64,000 bases of DNA from DASRDU01 sp035560235 (GCA_035560235.1 DATMAG010000050.1:1-64000); one strand, 5' to 3'; positions 41,621-54,589 are shown, numbered from the stretch's first letter. Notes: generated by a model from the sequence alone, not told the origin. A program made the numbers and translations.

Positions 41621-43546
41621 TTACTTGTCCTTCAACTGATTCAGGCGTTCTTCGATCAGTTCGGCTGAGATGGCCAGAAAATCATACGCGGTGAGAATGC
41701 CGACCAGTCGGCCTTCGCTGGTGACGGGCAGGCAGCCGATGTTGTGCTGTCGCATCAGGCGAATGGCTTCGACGGTTGGCGTTTCGGGCAGGACGGTGAT
41801 GGGGTCGCGTTTCATGATCTCTCTCACAGCGACGTTTCTGGCGCTGTGACCGGCGTGGCCCTGGGCCAGCAGGTGCAGCAGGTCGCGGTGCGAGACGATG
41901 CCAGCCAGGCGGCCTTCGTCATCTTCGACCGGAACGTGTCGCACATGCTTCCAGTCCATCACACAGGCGGCCAGGTCAACCAGATCGTCAGGTCTGACGG
42001 TGAACAGATCGGTGGACATAAACTGCCCGACCGTGCGGAAGGACTGGCCCCATTCCTGATCTTCAGACAATTCAGCGGGCAGCCAGGTGTGAACCGGAAA
42101 GCCCGACTGCTGCTGTTCGAGAGTTGAAGCAGTCAGGGCGCGATGACGCTGTTCGCGTGTGCCGCGGCCATCCATCGCGGCCAGTGAACGCAGCATCCAC
42201 AACGAGCCGGTCTGATCGCGCCGGACTCTTTCTTCGATGATGTTCAGATAACGGTCGCGGTCTTCTGAATCAATGCCCGCCTGCTTCAGTCCTTCGTGCG
42301 CGAGCGGCAGCAGGTGATCGAGAATCAGCGTCGCAGCCGGAATGCTGCGACCACCTGTCCACGTCAACTGCGCTTTGATTCCCTGCCGCGCGGCGAACAG
42401 AAAGTTGTCTCGCGCATCGTCAAAGGGCATCAGTTGCGAAATGTCGCCGTACTCCTCAGGCAGCGCCGCCATCAGGCCGAAAAAGAAGGCCGCATTCGCC
42501 ATCTCATCAGGAATCGAAGGCCCTGCCGGTAAGGCGCGCATTTCGATGCGCAAATGCGCCAGGCCGTCGCTGACGCCGTAACACGGACGATTCCAGCGCC
42601 AGACCGTGCCGTTGTGCAGCCTGAGCGCGTCCAGCCGCGGCACTTCGCCGCGCGAGAGCACGGCCAGCGAATCCTCGTCAATTCTGCGGGTCAGAATCAC
42701 GCGAAAGCGGGCAATCTCTTCGCGGAAGACTTCCATCACTGAATCCCTGATCCAGCCTTCACCGAAGCTGACGCGCGTCGGATGGCCGCGCAACTGTCGC
42801 GCGCTGGAGCGTTCATCAACCGAATGCTGAAAGAGCGCAATTCGCGTTTCGTGCCACAGCCGGTGGCCGAGCAGCAGCGGCGAGCTGGCCGCCACTGCCA
42901 GCACCGGCGCCGTGATCGCCTGCGCGAGGTTGTATAGCCGGGCGAACTCCTGCGGGCCAACCTGCAAATGAATCTGAAAGCTGGTGCAGCAGGCTTCGAG
43001 CAGCACGTTGTCGTGTGTCATCCGCAGTTCATCGAGGCCCTTGATGTAAACATTGAAGGTATCGCCGCGCAGCCGCCTGACCACGCGATTCAGCTCTTCG
43101 TAGCGCGGGCTTGGGACAAGGTTGGCGAGCGTCAGATCAGACTGCCGCAGCGTGGGCAGAATGCCGGTCAGCAGCACGTCAGCGCCGCACTCCCGCGCCA
43201 GTTTGCGCGCGAGTGCAACGACTTCATTGATCTCCCGCTCCAGTTCACGCAGACAGCGATCTTCAAACAGCAGCGGCGAGAGATTGGCTTCGAGATTGAA
43301 TTTGCCGATTTCAGTCGTCAGGCGCGGGTCGCCCGTGCGGCGCAGCATTTCAATGGCCAGCGGCGCGGGGCGCAGGGCGCGGTCAACCAGAAACATCTCC
43401 TGCTCTGCGCCGATGCGCCGCACGCCGCTTTCGATGCGCCCGCTTTCGAGCATCTGTTCGAGCGCGGTCAGGTCACTCAGCAGGGCTTTCATAAATGCCT
43501 GCTGCTGCTGCTCGTCGTATTCAGTTGAAATGTTATGCTCCCCCAT
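41621..43546 (-). CDS. GCS2-family glutamate-cysteine ligase-like protein fused to two CBS domains
   Basis: The 641-aa product (ATG at 43546) has an N-terminal GCS2 ligase domain, about 20-390: RIGAEQEMFLVDRALRPAP, EANLSPLLFEDRCLREL, SFQIHLQVGPQEFARLYN and FRIEMRALPAGPS-like HLRIEMRALPAGPSIPDE. A helical linker follows, then a tandem CBS module at about 500-635 (VGQFMSTDLFTVRPDDLVDL; REIMKRDPITVLPETPTVEA; HNIGCLPVTSEGRLVGILTAYD). GCS2 enzymes form gamma-glutamyl bonds; CBS pairs bind adenine nucleotides and regulate enzymes. The fusion suggests energy-state control of a ligase. The upstream frame (MFRHLSSS) comes from the palindrome and is not coding. Confidence 0.87.
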   Translation of the reverse strand: MGEHNISTEYDEQQQQAFMKALLSDLTALEQMLESGRIESGVRRIGAEQEMFLVDRALRPAPLAIEMLRRTGDPRLTTEIGKFNLEANLSPLLFEDRCLRELEREINEVVALARKLARECGADVLLTGILPTLRQSDLTLANLVPSPRYEELNRVVRRLRGDTFNVYIKGLDELRMTHDNVLLEACCTSFQIHLQVGPQEFARLYNLAQAITAPVLAVAASSPLLLGHRLWHETRIALFQHSVDERSSARQLRGHPTRVSFGEGWIRDSVMEVFREEIARFRVILTRRIDEDSLAVLSRGEVPRLDALRLHNGTVWRWNRPCYGVSDGLAHLRIEMRALPAGPSIPDEMANAAFFFGLMAALPEEYGDISQLMPFDDARDNFLFAARQGIKAQLTWTGGRSIPAATLILDHLLPLAHEGLKQAGIDSEDRDRYLNIIEERVRRDQTGSLWMLRSLAAMDGRGTREQRHRALTASTLEQQQSGFPVHTWLPAELSEDQEWGQSFRTVGQFMSTDLFTVRPDDLVDLAACVMDWKHVRHVPVEDDEGRLAGIVSHRDLLHLLAQGHAGHSARNVAVREIMKRDPITVLPETPTVEAIRLMRQHNIGCLPVTSEGRLVGILTAYDFLAISAELIEERLNQLKDK

Positions 43547-43566
43547 GTGCCGTGCTTCTCTGGAAA

Positions 43567-43690
43567 AAGAGGAAGAGAGATGGCGGAACAAACGAAAATA
43601 ACGAAACAGACGGAGGCAGAACCGAACAGAGTGTGAAGCCTTCCGTGTCTTCCGTTATTTCCGCTTGTTGCGGTCATCTCTCTTCCTCTT
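43567..43690. repeat. Palindromic repeat, ACGGAAMAW type (family B, copy 3, diverged)
   Basis: The left arm 43567-43614 (AAGAGGAAGAGAGATGGCGG and on) is matched in inverse by 43641-43690 (ending CATCTCTCTTCCTCTT). The outer 16 nt are perfect; inward the match is poorer than in the other copies, so it seems older. It lies between gltA (stop 43711) and the GCS2-CBS start. Confidence 0.88.
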
Positions 43691-43710
43691 CAAGGCCAGC
43701 GGTTCGCAGT

Positions 43711-45000
43711 TCAGGAACGTTTTTCGATGGGCACGTAATCGCGCACGTCGCTGCCCAGATAGATCTGACGCGGGCGCGCGATCTTCTGCTCTGAATCCAG
43801 CAGCATCTCTTCCCACTGCGCCAGCCAGCCCGAGGTGCGCGCAATCGCAAACAGCACCGGGAACATATCGACCGGAAAACCCATCGCCTTGTAAATAATG
43901 CCCGAGTAAAAATCCACGTTGGGATAGAGCTTGCGACTGACGAAGTAATCATCGTCCAGCGCGATGCGTTCCAGTTCGAGCGCCACGTCGAGCAGCCGGT
44001 CCCTGCCCGTGACCTCAAAGACTTCATAGGCCACCCGCTTGATGATCTTGGCGCGCGGGTCGTAATTCTTGTAAACGCGATGACCGAAACCCATCAGCCG
44101 GAATTCGCCGGCCTTGACGCGTCTGATGTATTCCGGTACGTGCTCAACCGAGCCGATTTCGTTGAGCATCTTCAGCACTTCCTCGTTGGCGCCGCCGTGC
44201 AGCGGGCCGTACAGCGCCGCCGCCGCTCCGGCCAGCGCCGAGTACGGGTCAACGTGCGAACTGCCGATGCTGCGCATGGCGTTGGTGCTGCAATTCTGTT
44301 CGTGATCGGCGTGCAGGATGAAGAGGACTTCAAGCGCGCGTTCAAGCACCGGATTGGGCTGATATTTCAGCTCGGTGGTCTTGAACATCATGTTGAGAAA
44401 GTTGCCCGTGAAGCTGAGATCGTTGTCAGGATAAGAATATGGCAGCCCGATCCGGTGGCGATAGGCAAAGGCCGCAATCGTGGCCACCTTGGCAATCAGG
44501 CGGTAAATCTGCTTGCGGCGCGTTTCAGCGTCAAAGATCTTTTTGGCGTCAGGATAAAACGACGACAGCGCGCCGACGATGCTGATGAACATGCCCATCG
44601 GATGCGCGTCGTAATGGAACCCGTCCATCACCTTCTTGATGCTTTCGTTGATGAAGGTGTGATGCGTGATGTGCCACGTCCAGTCCTTCAGTTGCGCCTC
44701 AGTCGGCAGTTCGCCGTGCAGAATCAGATAAGCGACTTCGAGATAGGTGCTCTGTTCGGCAAGCTGCTCAATCGGGTAGCCGCGATAACGCAGAATCCCC
44801 ACGTCGCCGTCAATCAAAGTAATCCGGCTCTTGCACGAAGCCGTGTTGGTGAAGGCCGGGTCATAACTCATCAGCCCGAAATCATCAGTTGAAGTTTTGA
44901 TCTGGCGCAGATCCATCGCCCTGATCGTGCCGTCCTGAATTGGAATCTCGTACTGCTTTCCCGTGCGGTTGTCCGTAATCGTCAGTGTGTTTGCACTCAT
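43711..45000 (-). CDS. gltA: Citrate synthase (type II, hexameric type)
   Basis: The enzyme condenses acetyl-CoA and oxaloacetate to citrate. The 429-aa product matches GltA throughout: NTASCKSRITLIDGDVGIL, YRGYPIEQLAEQSTYLEVAYL, HADHEQNCSTNAMRSIGSS, PLHGGANEEVLKML (catalytic His), GFGHRVYKNYDPRAK (catalytic His) and VDFYSGIIYKAMGFP (catalytic Asp). Its start at 45000 is preceded on the minus strand by GAGGAGAA. It lies 17 nt downstream of the DHOD-like gene, likely in one transcript with nifJ. Confidence 0.98.
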   Translation of the reverse strand: MSANTLTITDNRTGKQYEIPIQDGTIRAMDLRQIKTSTDDFGLMSYDPAFTNTASCKSRITLIDGDVGILRYRGYPIEQLAEQSTYLEVAYLILHGELPTEAQLKDWTWHITHHTFINESIKKVMDGFHYDAHPMGMFISIVGALSSFYPDAKKIFDAETRRKQIYRLIAKVATIAAFAYRHRIGLPYSYPDNDLSFTGNFLNMMFKTTELKYQPNPVLERALEVLFILHADHEQNCSTNAMRSIGSSHVDPYSALAGAAAALYGPLHGGANEEVLKMLNEIGSVEHVPEYIRRVKAGEFRLMGFGHRVYKNYDPRAKIIKRVAYEVFEVTGRDRLLDVALELERIALDDDYFVSRKLYPNVDFYSGIIYKAMGFPVDMFPVLFAIARTSGWLAQWEEMLLDSEQKIARPRQIYLGSDVRDYVPIEKRS

Positions 45001-45017
45001 TAGTGTTCTCCTCTGCC

Positions 45018-46037
45018 TTACCGGTGATTTAACTCGTGCCCCTGTGCAGGCCTGAAGCTGTGGAGCGCGCGAATGTACTGGGCGCGCTCGAACTCGCCCG
45101 GACTGGCGCAGTGAAGCTGACTCATGCTGCCGCGCAACTGACTGACCGATTCATATTCGTGTTCGACCAGCCAGTGACTCAGCTCGCGTTCGAGGACGCG
45201 AATCTGTCCGATGCCGTAACGATACAGCACCGAACAGAGCATGGTCACGCTGGCTCCGGCCATCAGCATCTTCAGCACATCCGACGCCGTGTGAATGCCG
45301 CTCGTCGCTGCCAGTGACGCGCGGATGCGCCCGTAAAGAATCGCAATCCACCGCATCGGCAGCCGCAGCGCCTGCGGAGTGCTGAGAATGATGCCAGGGC
45401 GCACTTCAAGCGTTTCAGGATGAATATCCGGCTGGTAGAAACGATTGAAAAGCACCAGCGCGTCAGCCCCTGCATTATCCAGCCGTTTGGCCATATTCGC
45501 CAGGCTGCTGAAAAAAGGACTGAGTTTGACCGCTACCGGAATGCTGACCTGTGATCTGACCGAAGCCAGAATCTCCAGGCAGTTCTGTTCGATCTGCGCG
45601 CCTGGCAACTCGGTATCCGCCGGGATGGAATAAATATTCAGTTCCAGTGCATCGGCTCCGGCCTCTTCCATCAGCCGCGCATAGCTCGTCCACCCGCCCA
45701 TCGAAGCGCCGTTCAGGCTCGCAATGATCGGAATGTCAACGGCGGCTTTGGCGCGGCGAATGTGATTGAGATAGCCTTCCGGGCCGAGCGGAAAGGTCGT
45801 CAGTGGCGGAAACCAGGTCAGCGCTTCGGCGTAACTCTCCGTGCCCTGCGTCAGATGATGTTCCAGTTCGAACTGCTCGCGCACCAGTTGCTCTTCAAAG
45901 AGCGAATAGAGCACGACTGCCGCTGCTCCGGCATCTTCCATGCGCCTGATGTCATCGAGTTCTTCAGACAGAGGCGACGCCGACACCACCAGCGGCGTCC
46001 GCAGCTTCAGACCCAGATAGGTTGTTTGCAGGTTCAT
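45018..46037 (-). CDS. Dihydroorotate dehydrogenase-like flavoprotein
   Basis: The 339-aa product is a DHOD-fold TIM barrel: LGLKLRTPLVVSASPLSEE, IPIIASLNGASMGGW, ADALELNIYSIPAD, IPVAVKLSPFFSS and SGIHTASDVLKMLMAGASVT. It lacks the partner Fe-S and FAD subunits of true DHODs, and no pyr genes are near. Proteins of this kind are often encoded next to nifJ, as here (158 nt downstream of it), and may act on a redox substrate other than dihydroorotate. A ribosome site GGAGGTGGAG precedes the start. Confidence 0.85.
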   Translation of the reverse strand: MNLQTTYLGLKLRTPLVVSASPLSEELDDIRRMEDAGAAAVVLYSLFEEQLVREQFELEHHLTQGTESYAEALTWFPPLTTFPLGPEGYLNHIRRAKAAVDIPIIASLNGASMGGWTSYARLMEEAGADALELNIYSIPADTELPGAQIEQNCLEILASVRSQVSIPVAVKLSPFFSSLANMAKRLDNAGADALVLFNRFYQPDIHPETLEVRPGIILSTPQALRLPMRWIAILYGRIRASLAATSGIHTASDVLKMLMAGASVTMLCSVLYRYGIGQIRVLERELSHWLVEHEYESVSQLRGSMSQLHCASPGEFERAQYIRALHSFRPAQGHELNHR

Positions 46038-46068
46038 CCGTATTTCTCCACCTCCGGGAACGCGAGCA

Positions 46069-46187
46069 GGAAGAAGAGAGATGACGGAACAAACGGAAAT
46101 AACGGAAGGAACGGAAGGCTTCTCCCTGTGTTAAGTTCTTCTTTCGTTTGTTCCGTTACTTCCGTTTGTTCCGTCATCTCTTTCCTG
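46069..46187. repeat. Palindromic repeat, ACGGAAMAW type (family B, copy 4)
   Basis: The left arm 46069-46118 (GGAAGAAGAGAGATGACGGA and on) is matched in inverse by 46142-46187 (ending TTCCGTCATCTCTTTC). The loop is about 23 nt. It occupies nearly the whole gap between the nifJ stop and the DHOD-like start, ending 8 nt from the nifJ stop. Confidence 0.92.
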
Positions 46188-46194
46188 GTCTTTG

Positions 46195-49800
<3,606 letters not shown>

Positions 49801-49894
49801 CGTGTTCCCGCGGGGTCGGACAAACGCCGCACACTGCCGGGCGCGTGAGCGGGCGGAGAGCGGCGCAGGGAAATAAAAAGAAAGAGCGGCCGTT

Positions 49895-50596
49895 TTACGC
49901 CAGCAGGACTGAACTCTGCGCGGCATCAATCGTCTGCTGCTGCCACATGGCATCGGCACGCAGAAATGCTCCGAGCGCTTCAAACAGCCGCAGGTAATAG
50001 AGCGACGAGCCGTTGAGCTGCACGCCGGTCAGCAGTTGCGAAAACCACCAGGCCAGATGCCGCTCCAGAAAGTCGCGCTGCGCGAACTGCCACGACAGAA
50101 TTTCGACCGGATCTGCCTCCTGACTTTCGCGCCAGGTCAGGTAATGCAGGAATTCAAGCATCACTGACAGATGATCCGGCTGCGCCTCATCGCGTGGCGT
50201 GTAGTTGAAGAAGCCATAAAAGCTGAGCAGTTCCTCGCGGGCCTGCGTTGATCTGCCTCTGGCCTGGCTCTCACAAATCGGCACGGGCAGATCCTCGCCG
50301 ACAGTTTCAAAGAGCCGCGTGTACTCATCCTTCAGCGCATTGAATTCAGCCTCGCTCAGGCGCTGCGCGGTTTTGGCCAGCGGGTAGAAATCAACATCGC
50401 AGGGCAGCGCCTCCTCAATCTCTTCCAGAGCGTAAGGCAGATCGCCGGGCAGGAAATGATCGGGGTCGTCTGCGATGCTGCAGGGCGGGCAGGTCAGTTG
50501 CGAAAAGAGCGCATAGGCCGCGCTGCGGGCCAGGACGCTCTCCCTGTCTCTTTCTTCCAGAATGACTGCCTCGGGTTCAGCAAGTATGGTGGTCAT
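49895..50596 (-). CDS. TorD/DmsD/NarJ-like molybdoenzyme chaperone
   Basis: The 233-aa all-helical product resembles the TorD superfamily of chaperones that bind twin-arginine signal peptides and guide molybdenum cofactor insertion: SAAYALFSQLTCPP near the start, LKDEYTRLFETVGEDLPVPICESQAR in the middle, and HLAWWFSQL toward the end. No molybdoenzyme gene is in the window, so its partner is elsewhere; the gene lies 94 nt upstream of nifJ on the same strand. Medium certainty, since these proteins are poorly conserved. Confidence 0.72.
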   Translation of the reverse strand: MTTILAEPEAVILEERDRESVLARSAAYALFSQLTCPPCSIADDPDHFLPGDLPYALEEIEEALPCDVDFYPLAKTAQRLSEAEFNALKDEYTRLFETVGEDLPVPICESQARGRSTQAREELLSFYGFFNYTPRDEAQPDHLSVMLEFLHYLTWRESQEADPVEILSWQFAQRDFLERHLAWWFSQLLTGVQLNGSSLYYLRLFEALGAFLRADAMWQQQTIDAAQSSVLLA

Positions 50597-50821
50597 GATG
50601 ATGCCTTCCTTTCGCCTGTTCCGGATAATAGACCGATTCGTTTCAGACCGTGTGACACACGTTCTGGCCTTGTTGTTGCAGTAGTTATGCCAGGTGCCGG
50701 AGGCGGGTGTCAGGATGAAGGATTGAGCCGGATTGAGTTTTTTTTCGCAGAGCTTGAGAAAATTCGCTCACCAGCGGGTGAAAGTGCTGATGGTTTTTTA
50801 CTTTTTCGGAGAAAGGTTTTC

Positions 50822-51622
50822 GTGACGGCTGATCAAATTCCGCAATCAACTGTGTATGGCCCTGTCAGATCGTGGCGGCTCGGATCGTCGCTCGGCGTTG
50901 ATCTGCTCTTCATCAATTCGATCTGTTCATTCAGGTGCGTCTACTGCCAGCTTGGACGGATTAATGTGCACACGATGGAGCGCCGGGTCTATGTCCCGAC
51001 CGCGCAGGTGATGGCTGATCTGCGGGCGAGCGACTGGCGGGCTGCTGATGTCATCACCATTTCAGGCAACGGCGAACCCACGCTGGCGCTCAATCTGGGC
51101 GAGGTCATCCGCGAAATCAAAGCCTTCACCAGCAAGCCCGTGATTGTGCTGACCAACGCAACGACATTGAATGATGAGACCGTGCGGCGCGACCTCAGTG
51201 AAGCCGACAGGGTTTTCTGCAAACTGGATGTGGCTGACGAGCGCATGTTCAGAATCGTCAATCGCCCGGTTGAAGGCGTCACGCTGGCGAGCGTGGTGGC
51301 AGGCATCAAAAAGCTGCGCGCTGAATACAAAGGTTCTCTGGCAGTGCAGACGATGCTGATGCCGATGAACAGTCAGGAGATTGAATCGCTCGCCGCGCTG
51401 CTCAGTGAAATCAGGCCCGATGAAGTGCAACTCAACACTCCGCTGCGTCCGGTGCCGCGTCAGTGGTCGGTGGGCACACGCGGCAATCATTCGCCGGTAG
51501 TTGAAAACGCTGTCCGGCTGAGAGTGCTTGACCACCCTCAGGCCGAACAGATCGAAGAAAAGCTGCGCGCCCTGACCGGACTGCCGATAGTTTCAGTCTA
51601 TCGTCGCGAAGAGGCGCGCTGA
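50822..51622 (+). CDS. Radical SAM protein of the COG0731 type
   Basis: From GTG 50822 the product is 266 aa. It contains the radical SAM motif C35xxxC39xxC42 (SICSFRCVYCQLG), then ITISGNGEPTLALNLGEVI (the GGE-like SAM-binding region) and VIVLTNATTLND. The start GPVRSWRLGSSLGVDL is typical of the family related to wyosine-base synthases and uncharacterised Fe-S oxidoreductases. The substrate is not known. GTG 50822 is chosen because of the GGAGAAAGG site (50808-50816); the frame is open from 50456 through the divergent TorD-like gene, which is not credible. Confidence 0.85.
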   Translation: MTADQIPQSTVYGPVRSWRLGSSLGVDLLFINSICSFRCVYCQLGRINVHTMERRVYVPTAQVMADLRASDWRAADVITISGNGEPTLALNLGEVIREIKAFTSKPVIVLTNATTLNDETVRRDLSEADRVFCKLDVADERMFRIVNRPVEGVTLASVVAGIKKLRAEYKGSLAVQTMLMPMNSQEIESLAALLSEIRPDEVQLNTPLRPVPRQWSVGTRGNHSPVVENAVRLRVLDHPQAEQIEEKLRALTGLPIVSVYRREEAR

Positions 51623-51785
51623 ATGCGAACTTTTTCTCAGCCATCTGAGCGATTATCCCCAGCCTGATCCGATCTGCCGATCCTCACAGGGAATATTGCC
51701 GGATAAAACTGTCCTCTCAGGGCAGGCACAAGCCTTGCTCCGTGATGACGCGGGCAGAATGTGGCTCAGCATTCGCTGTGTGAGG

Positions 51786-51860
51786 TTCGATAAGCTGCCA
51801 GCTTGTCGGTGTCTGCCGAAAATGACAGTTATACAAGCGACAGGCTGCCAGCTTGTCGAA
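51786..51860. repeat. Pair of CTGCCAGC elements (family G, copies 2 and 3)
   Basis: TTCGATAAGCTGCCAGCTTG (from 51786) and CGACAGGCTGCCAGCTTGTC (from 51838) are both quasi-palindromes with core GCTGCCAGC. They match each other as direct repeats over GCTGCCAGCTTGTCG and also in inverse at about 20 of 23 positions. They lie just upstream of the AlgE-like gene, whose ribosome site follows copy 3. Confidence 0.75.
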
Positions 51861-51878
51861 TACTTTCTGAGGAATTTC

Positions 51879-53438
51879 ATGACCACGCAGAATCTGATTA
51901 TTCACCGGGTTTTTCTCACTCTCTCCCTGTTCACCCTGATGCTGATGACGGCCCAGGCTCAGAGCCTGACTGAGGCGGCGAAAGCCGACCCGACGCCGAC
52001 TCCGCAGAAACTGTCGGCCACTGCGAAACCGACGCCTGCGCCCACGCCCGCGCCGCTCAGGGGCGGTGGCCTGACAATCAGCGGCAGCGTGCGCGCGCGC
52101 CTGGAAAGCTGGAACTGGTTCGAAACATCGGCGGCAAATAACAACTACAACTTCGGCGCGGTGACGCTGCGCCTGGCCGTCAGCCAGCAGAGGGAAAAAT
52201 TTGAATGGCAGGTCGAAGGCGAGTTCCCGTGGCTGATCAATCTGCCGGACAACGCCATTGCGCCCGCGCCGCAGGGACAGCCTGGACTCGGCGGCAACTA
52301 TTTCGCGGCAAACGGGCGGCAGGATGCGAGCGCGATTCTCAAACAGGCTTATGTGCGCTTCAAGGGAATCGGCGGCGACAAGGCGAGCAGCCTGAAACTG
52401 GGGCGCTTTGAATTCAACGACGGAACCGAGATCACGCCGACTGATGCGACGCTGGCCACGATCAAGCGCGACCACATCGCGCAGCGGCTGATCGGCACGT
52501 TCGGATTCACTCACGTCGGACGCAGCTTTGACGGCGTGCAGTACGGGCGCAACGCAAAGCTCGGCAACTTTACCTTCCTTGCGGCGCGTCCGACCGAGGG
52601 CGTCTTTCAGTTGAATGGCAACGAGGAGCTGGATGTTGATTTTTATTACGGCGCTTTCACGAAGCCATTCAAATTCAAAAAGGGTGAAAGCGAGATGCGC
52701 GCCTTCGCGCTGCATTATCACGATGGCCGTCGCGTGCTGAAAACTGACAATCGTTCAGCCGCTCTGCGCGCTGCCGACACCGACAACATTCGCATCACGA
52801 CGCTCGGCGGGCATTACATCGGCGCTTACAAGGCAGGCAGCGGCAAGGTTGACGTGCTGCTCTGGGGCGCGGGACAGTTCGGGCAGTGGGGACGGCTCGA
52901 TCATCGCGCCGGAGCGATTGCGGCTGAAGCGGGTTATCAGTTCAGCGGCAGGCTGGCTGAAAAAATCAAACCCTGGGTGCGCGCCGGATACTTCCGCTCA
53001 ACGGGTGATGGCGACGCGACCGACACGACGCACGGCACATATTTTCAGGTGCTGCCGACGCCGCGTATTTATGCGCGCTTCCCGTTCTTCAATCAGATGA
53101 ACAACGAGGACGCCTTCGTGCAGTTGCGCCTCAAGCCTCACGCAAAACTCTCGCTGCGAACTGACGTGCATCACCTGCGCTTAAGCAGCGCAAAAGACCT
53201 GTGGTATGCTGGCGGCGGTGCATTTCAGGCACAGACTTTCGGTTACGCGGCGCGTCCGAGCAATGGTAAACAATCGCTTGGCACGCTGGCTGACGTGAGC
53301 ATTGACTGCAACGTTACCTCACGCTCCACGCTGACTTTTTATCTGGGCGGCGTGCGTGGCGGCGGGGTGGCCGGAAGCATTTACCCGGAAGGCCGCAATG
53401 CCAGATTCGCTTACCTCGAATTCACGCAGAGATTCTGA
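51879..53438 (+). CDS. AlgE-like (alginate-export family) outer membrane beta-barrel protein
   Basis: The 519-aa product has a signal peptide (VFLTLSLFTLMLMTAQAQS), a Pro/Thr-rich linker (PTPTPQKLSATAKPTPAP), and a long series of amphipathic beta-strands (LTISGSVRARLESWNWFE, ASSLKLGRFEFNDGTEI, VDVLLWGAGQFGQWG) ending in a terminal Phe (YLEFTQRF). The pattern is that of alginate-export-type 18-strand porins; the substrate is not known. ATG 51879 follows TGAGGAA (51868-51874). The end of the gene overlaps the CDF start by 41 nt. Confidence 0.8.
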   Translation: MTTQNLIIHRVFLTLSLFTLMLMTAQAQSLTEAAKADPTPTPQKLSATAKPTPAPTPAPLRGGGLTISGSVRARLESWNWFETSAANNNYNFGAVTLRLAVSQQREKFEWQVEGEFPWLINLPDNAIAPAPQGQPGLGGNYFAANGRQDASAILKQAYVRFKGIGGDKASSLKLGRFEFNDGTEITPTDATLATIKRDHIAQRLIGTFGFTHVGRSFDGVQYGRNAKLGNFTFLAARPTEGVFQLNGNEELDVDFYYGAFTKPFKFKKGESEMRAFALHYHDGRRVLKTDNRSAALRAADTDNIRITTLGGHYIGAYKAGSGKVDVLLWGAGQFGQWGRLDHRAGAIAAEAGYQFSGRLAEKIKPWVRAGYFRSTGDGDATDTTHGTYFQVLPTPRIYARFPFFNQMNNEDAFVQLRLKPHAKLSLRTDVHHLRLSSAKDLWYAGGGAFQAQTFGYAARPSNGKQSLGTLADVSIDCNVTSRSTLTFYLGGVRGGGVAGSIYPEGRNARFAYLEFTQRF

Positions 53439-54393
53439 CACCCCCGCGCCAGGCGGCGTCAGCCGGCCTGATTACAGTCGCGGTGTTCAGCGCGTGCTGC
53501 TCCTGACGCTCGCGCTGAACATCGCCGTTGTCGTCGGCAAGCTGATTGCCGGACTGATTGCCGGGAGCCTCAGCGTCATCAGTGACGCGGTGCATTCCTC
53601 GGTTGATTCCATCAACAACATCGTCGGGCTGGCGGTCATGCGCTTCGCCATGCAGGAGCCGGATGATGAGCATCCTTACGGCCACGAGAAATTTGAAACG
53701 CTCGCGGCGTTTGCCATCGCCGGTTTTCTGTTCGTGACCTGCTATCAGATTGCCGTCAGCGCGATCAAACGCCTCTTGGCGGGTGATGCCGCGCCGCCTG
53801 AAATCAGCGCTCTGACGCTGGCCGTGATGATCGTAACGATTATCGTCAACATCATCGTCACGGTTTACGAGCAGCGCGAAGGGCGGCGGTTGCAGAGCGA
53901 TTTTCTGATCGCCGACGCGACGCACACGCGCAGCGATGTCGTGGTCAGTTGTTCGATTCTGGCCGGACTGATGTTTGTGCGGATGGGGTATGTCTGGCTC
54001 GATCCGATTCTGGCGCTCTGCGTCGCGGTCGTGATTGCGTGGAGCGGTTATCAGATTTTCAAGGCGACGGTGCCGGTGCTGGTTGATGCCGCGCCGGTTC
54101 CGGCAGACGAGATTGCGCGCGTCGTTGAAAGCGTGCCCGGTGTGCATTCGGTGCATGACATTCGCTCGCGGGGCCGCAGCAACGGGATGTTCGTTGAAAT
54201 GCACCTGCACGTCAGCCCTGAAATCGAACACGATCATATCGCCAGCCATTCAGTCACCGAAGAGATCGAACGCAGACTTGAAAGTGAACTTGGCGCGGTG
54301 ACAGTCACGATCCACGTCGAACCCCTGCCTGATGATCTCAGAGATACCCCTGAGCCGCCTCCGAACCTGATGCTGAAAAGCAGCAGTCGCTGA
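53398..54393 (+). CDS. Cation diffusion facilitator (CDF) exporter
   Basis: The 331-aa product has six hydrophobic helices at about 32-240 and the CDF metal sites: SDAVHSSVDSINN in helix 2 (His and Asp ligands) and ADATHTRSDVVVS in helix 5 (HTRSD). HPYGHEKFETLA between helices 2 and 3 is typical. The C-terminal cytoplasmic domain (about 240-315) contains VPGVHSVHDIRSRG and VEMHLHVSPEIEHDHIASHSV, the usual regulatory metal-binding region. CDF proteins export Zn, Fe, Mn or Co in exchange for protons; the metal is not certain. ATG 53398 lies within the end of the porin gene, implying coupling. Confidence 0.93.
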   Translation: MPDSLTSNSRRDSDTPAPGGVSRPDYSRGVQRVLLLTLALNIAVVVGKLIAGLIAGSLSVISDAVHSSVDSINNIVGLAVMRFAMQEPDDEHPYGHEKFETLAAFAIAGFLFVTCYQIAVSAIKRLLAGDAAPPEISALTLAVMIVTIIVNIIVTVYEQREGRRLQSDFLIADATHTRSDVVVSCSILAGLMFVRMGYVWLDPILALCVAVVIAWSGYQIFKATVPVLVDAAPVPADEIARVVESVPGVHSVHDIRSRGRSNGMFVEMHLHVSPEIEHDHIASHSVTEEIERRLESELGAVTVTIHVEPLPDDLRDTPEPPPNLMLKSSSR

Positions 54394-54511
54394 GGTCGGT
54401 TTACCTGCTCTGCCCGACAGGTGAAAATCCCTGAGGCGCAGCAGTGCGTGACACTGAAGGCAGAGCCTGGCTGTTATGCCGCGTGCCGGTGCCCGAGCCT
54501 GTACGGCGCGC

Positions 54512-54542
54512 GGCTGGCTCTCACCCTGCACAAGAGCCAGCC
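54512..54542. terminator. Possible terminator hairpin between convergent genes
   Basis: GGCTGGCTCT (54512-54521) pairs perfectly with AGAGCCAGCC (54533-54542) over an 11-nt loop. There is no U-run on either side, so it may be a factor-dependent or weak terminator for the convergent CDF and PQQ genes. Confidence 0.4.
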
Positions 54543-54589
54543 GGAGCTGCGATTTCCCTGCTTTCATCAGCTCATCCCGGCGGGTTGTT

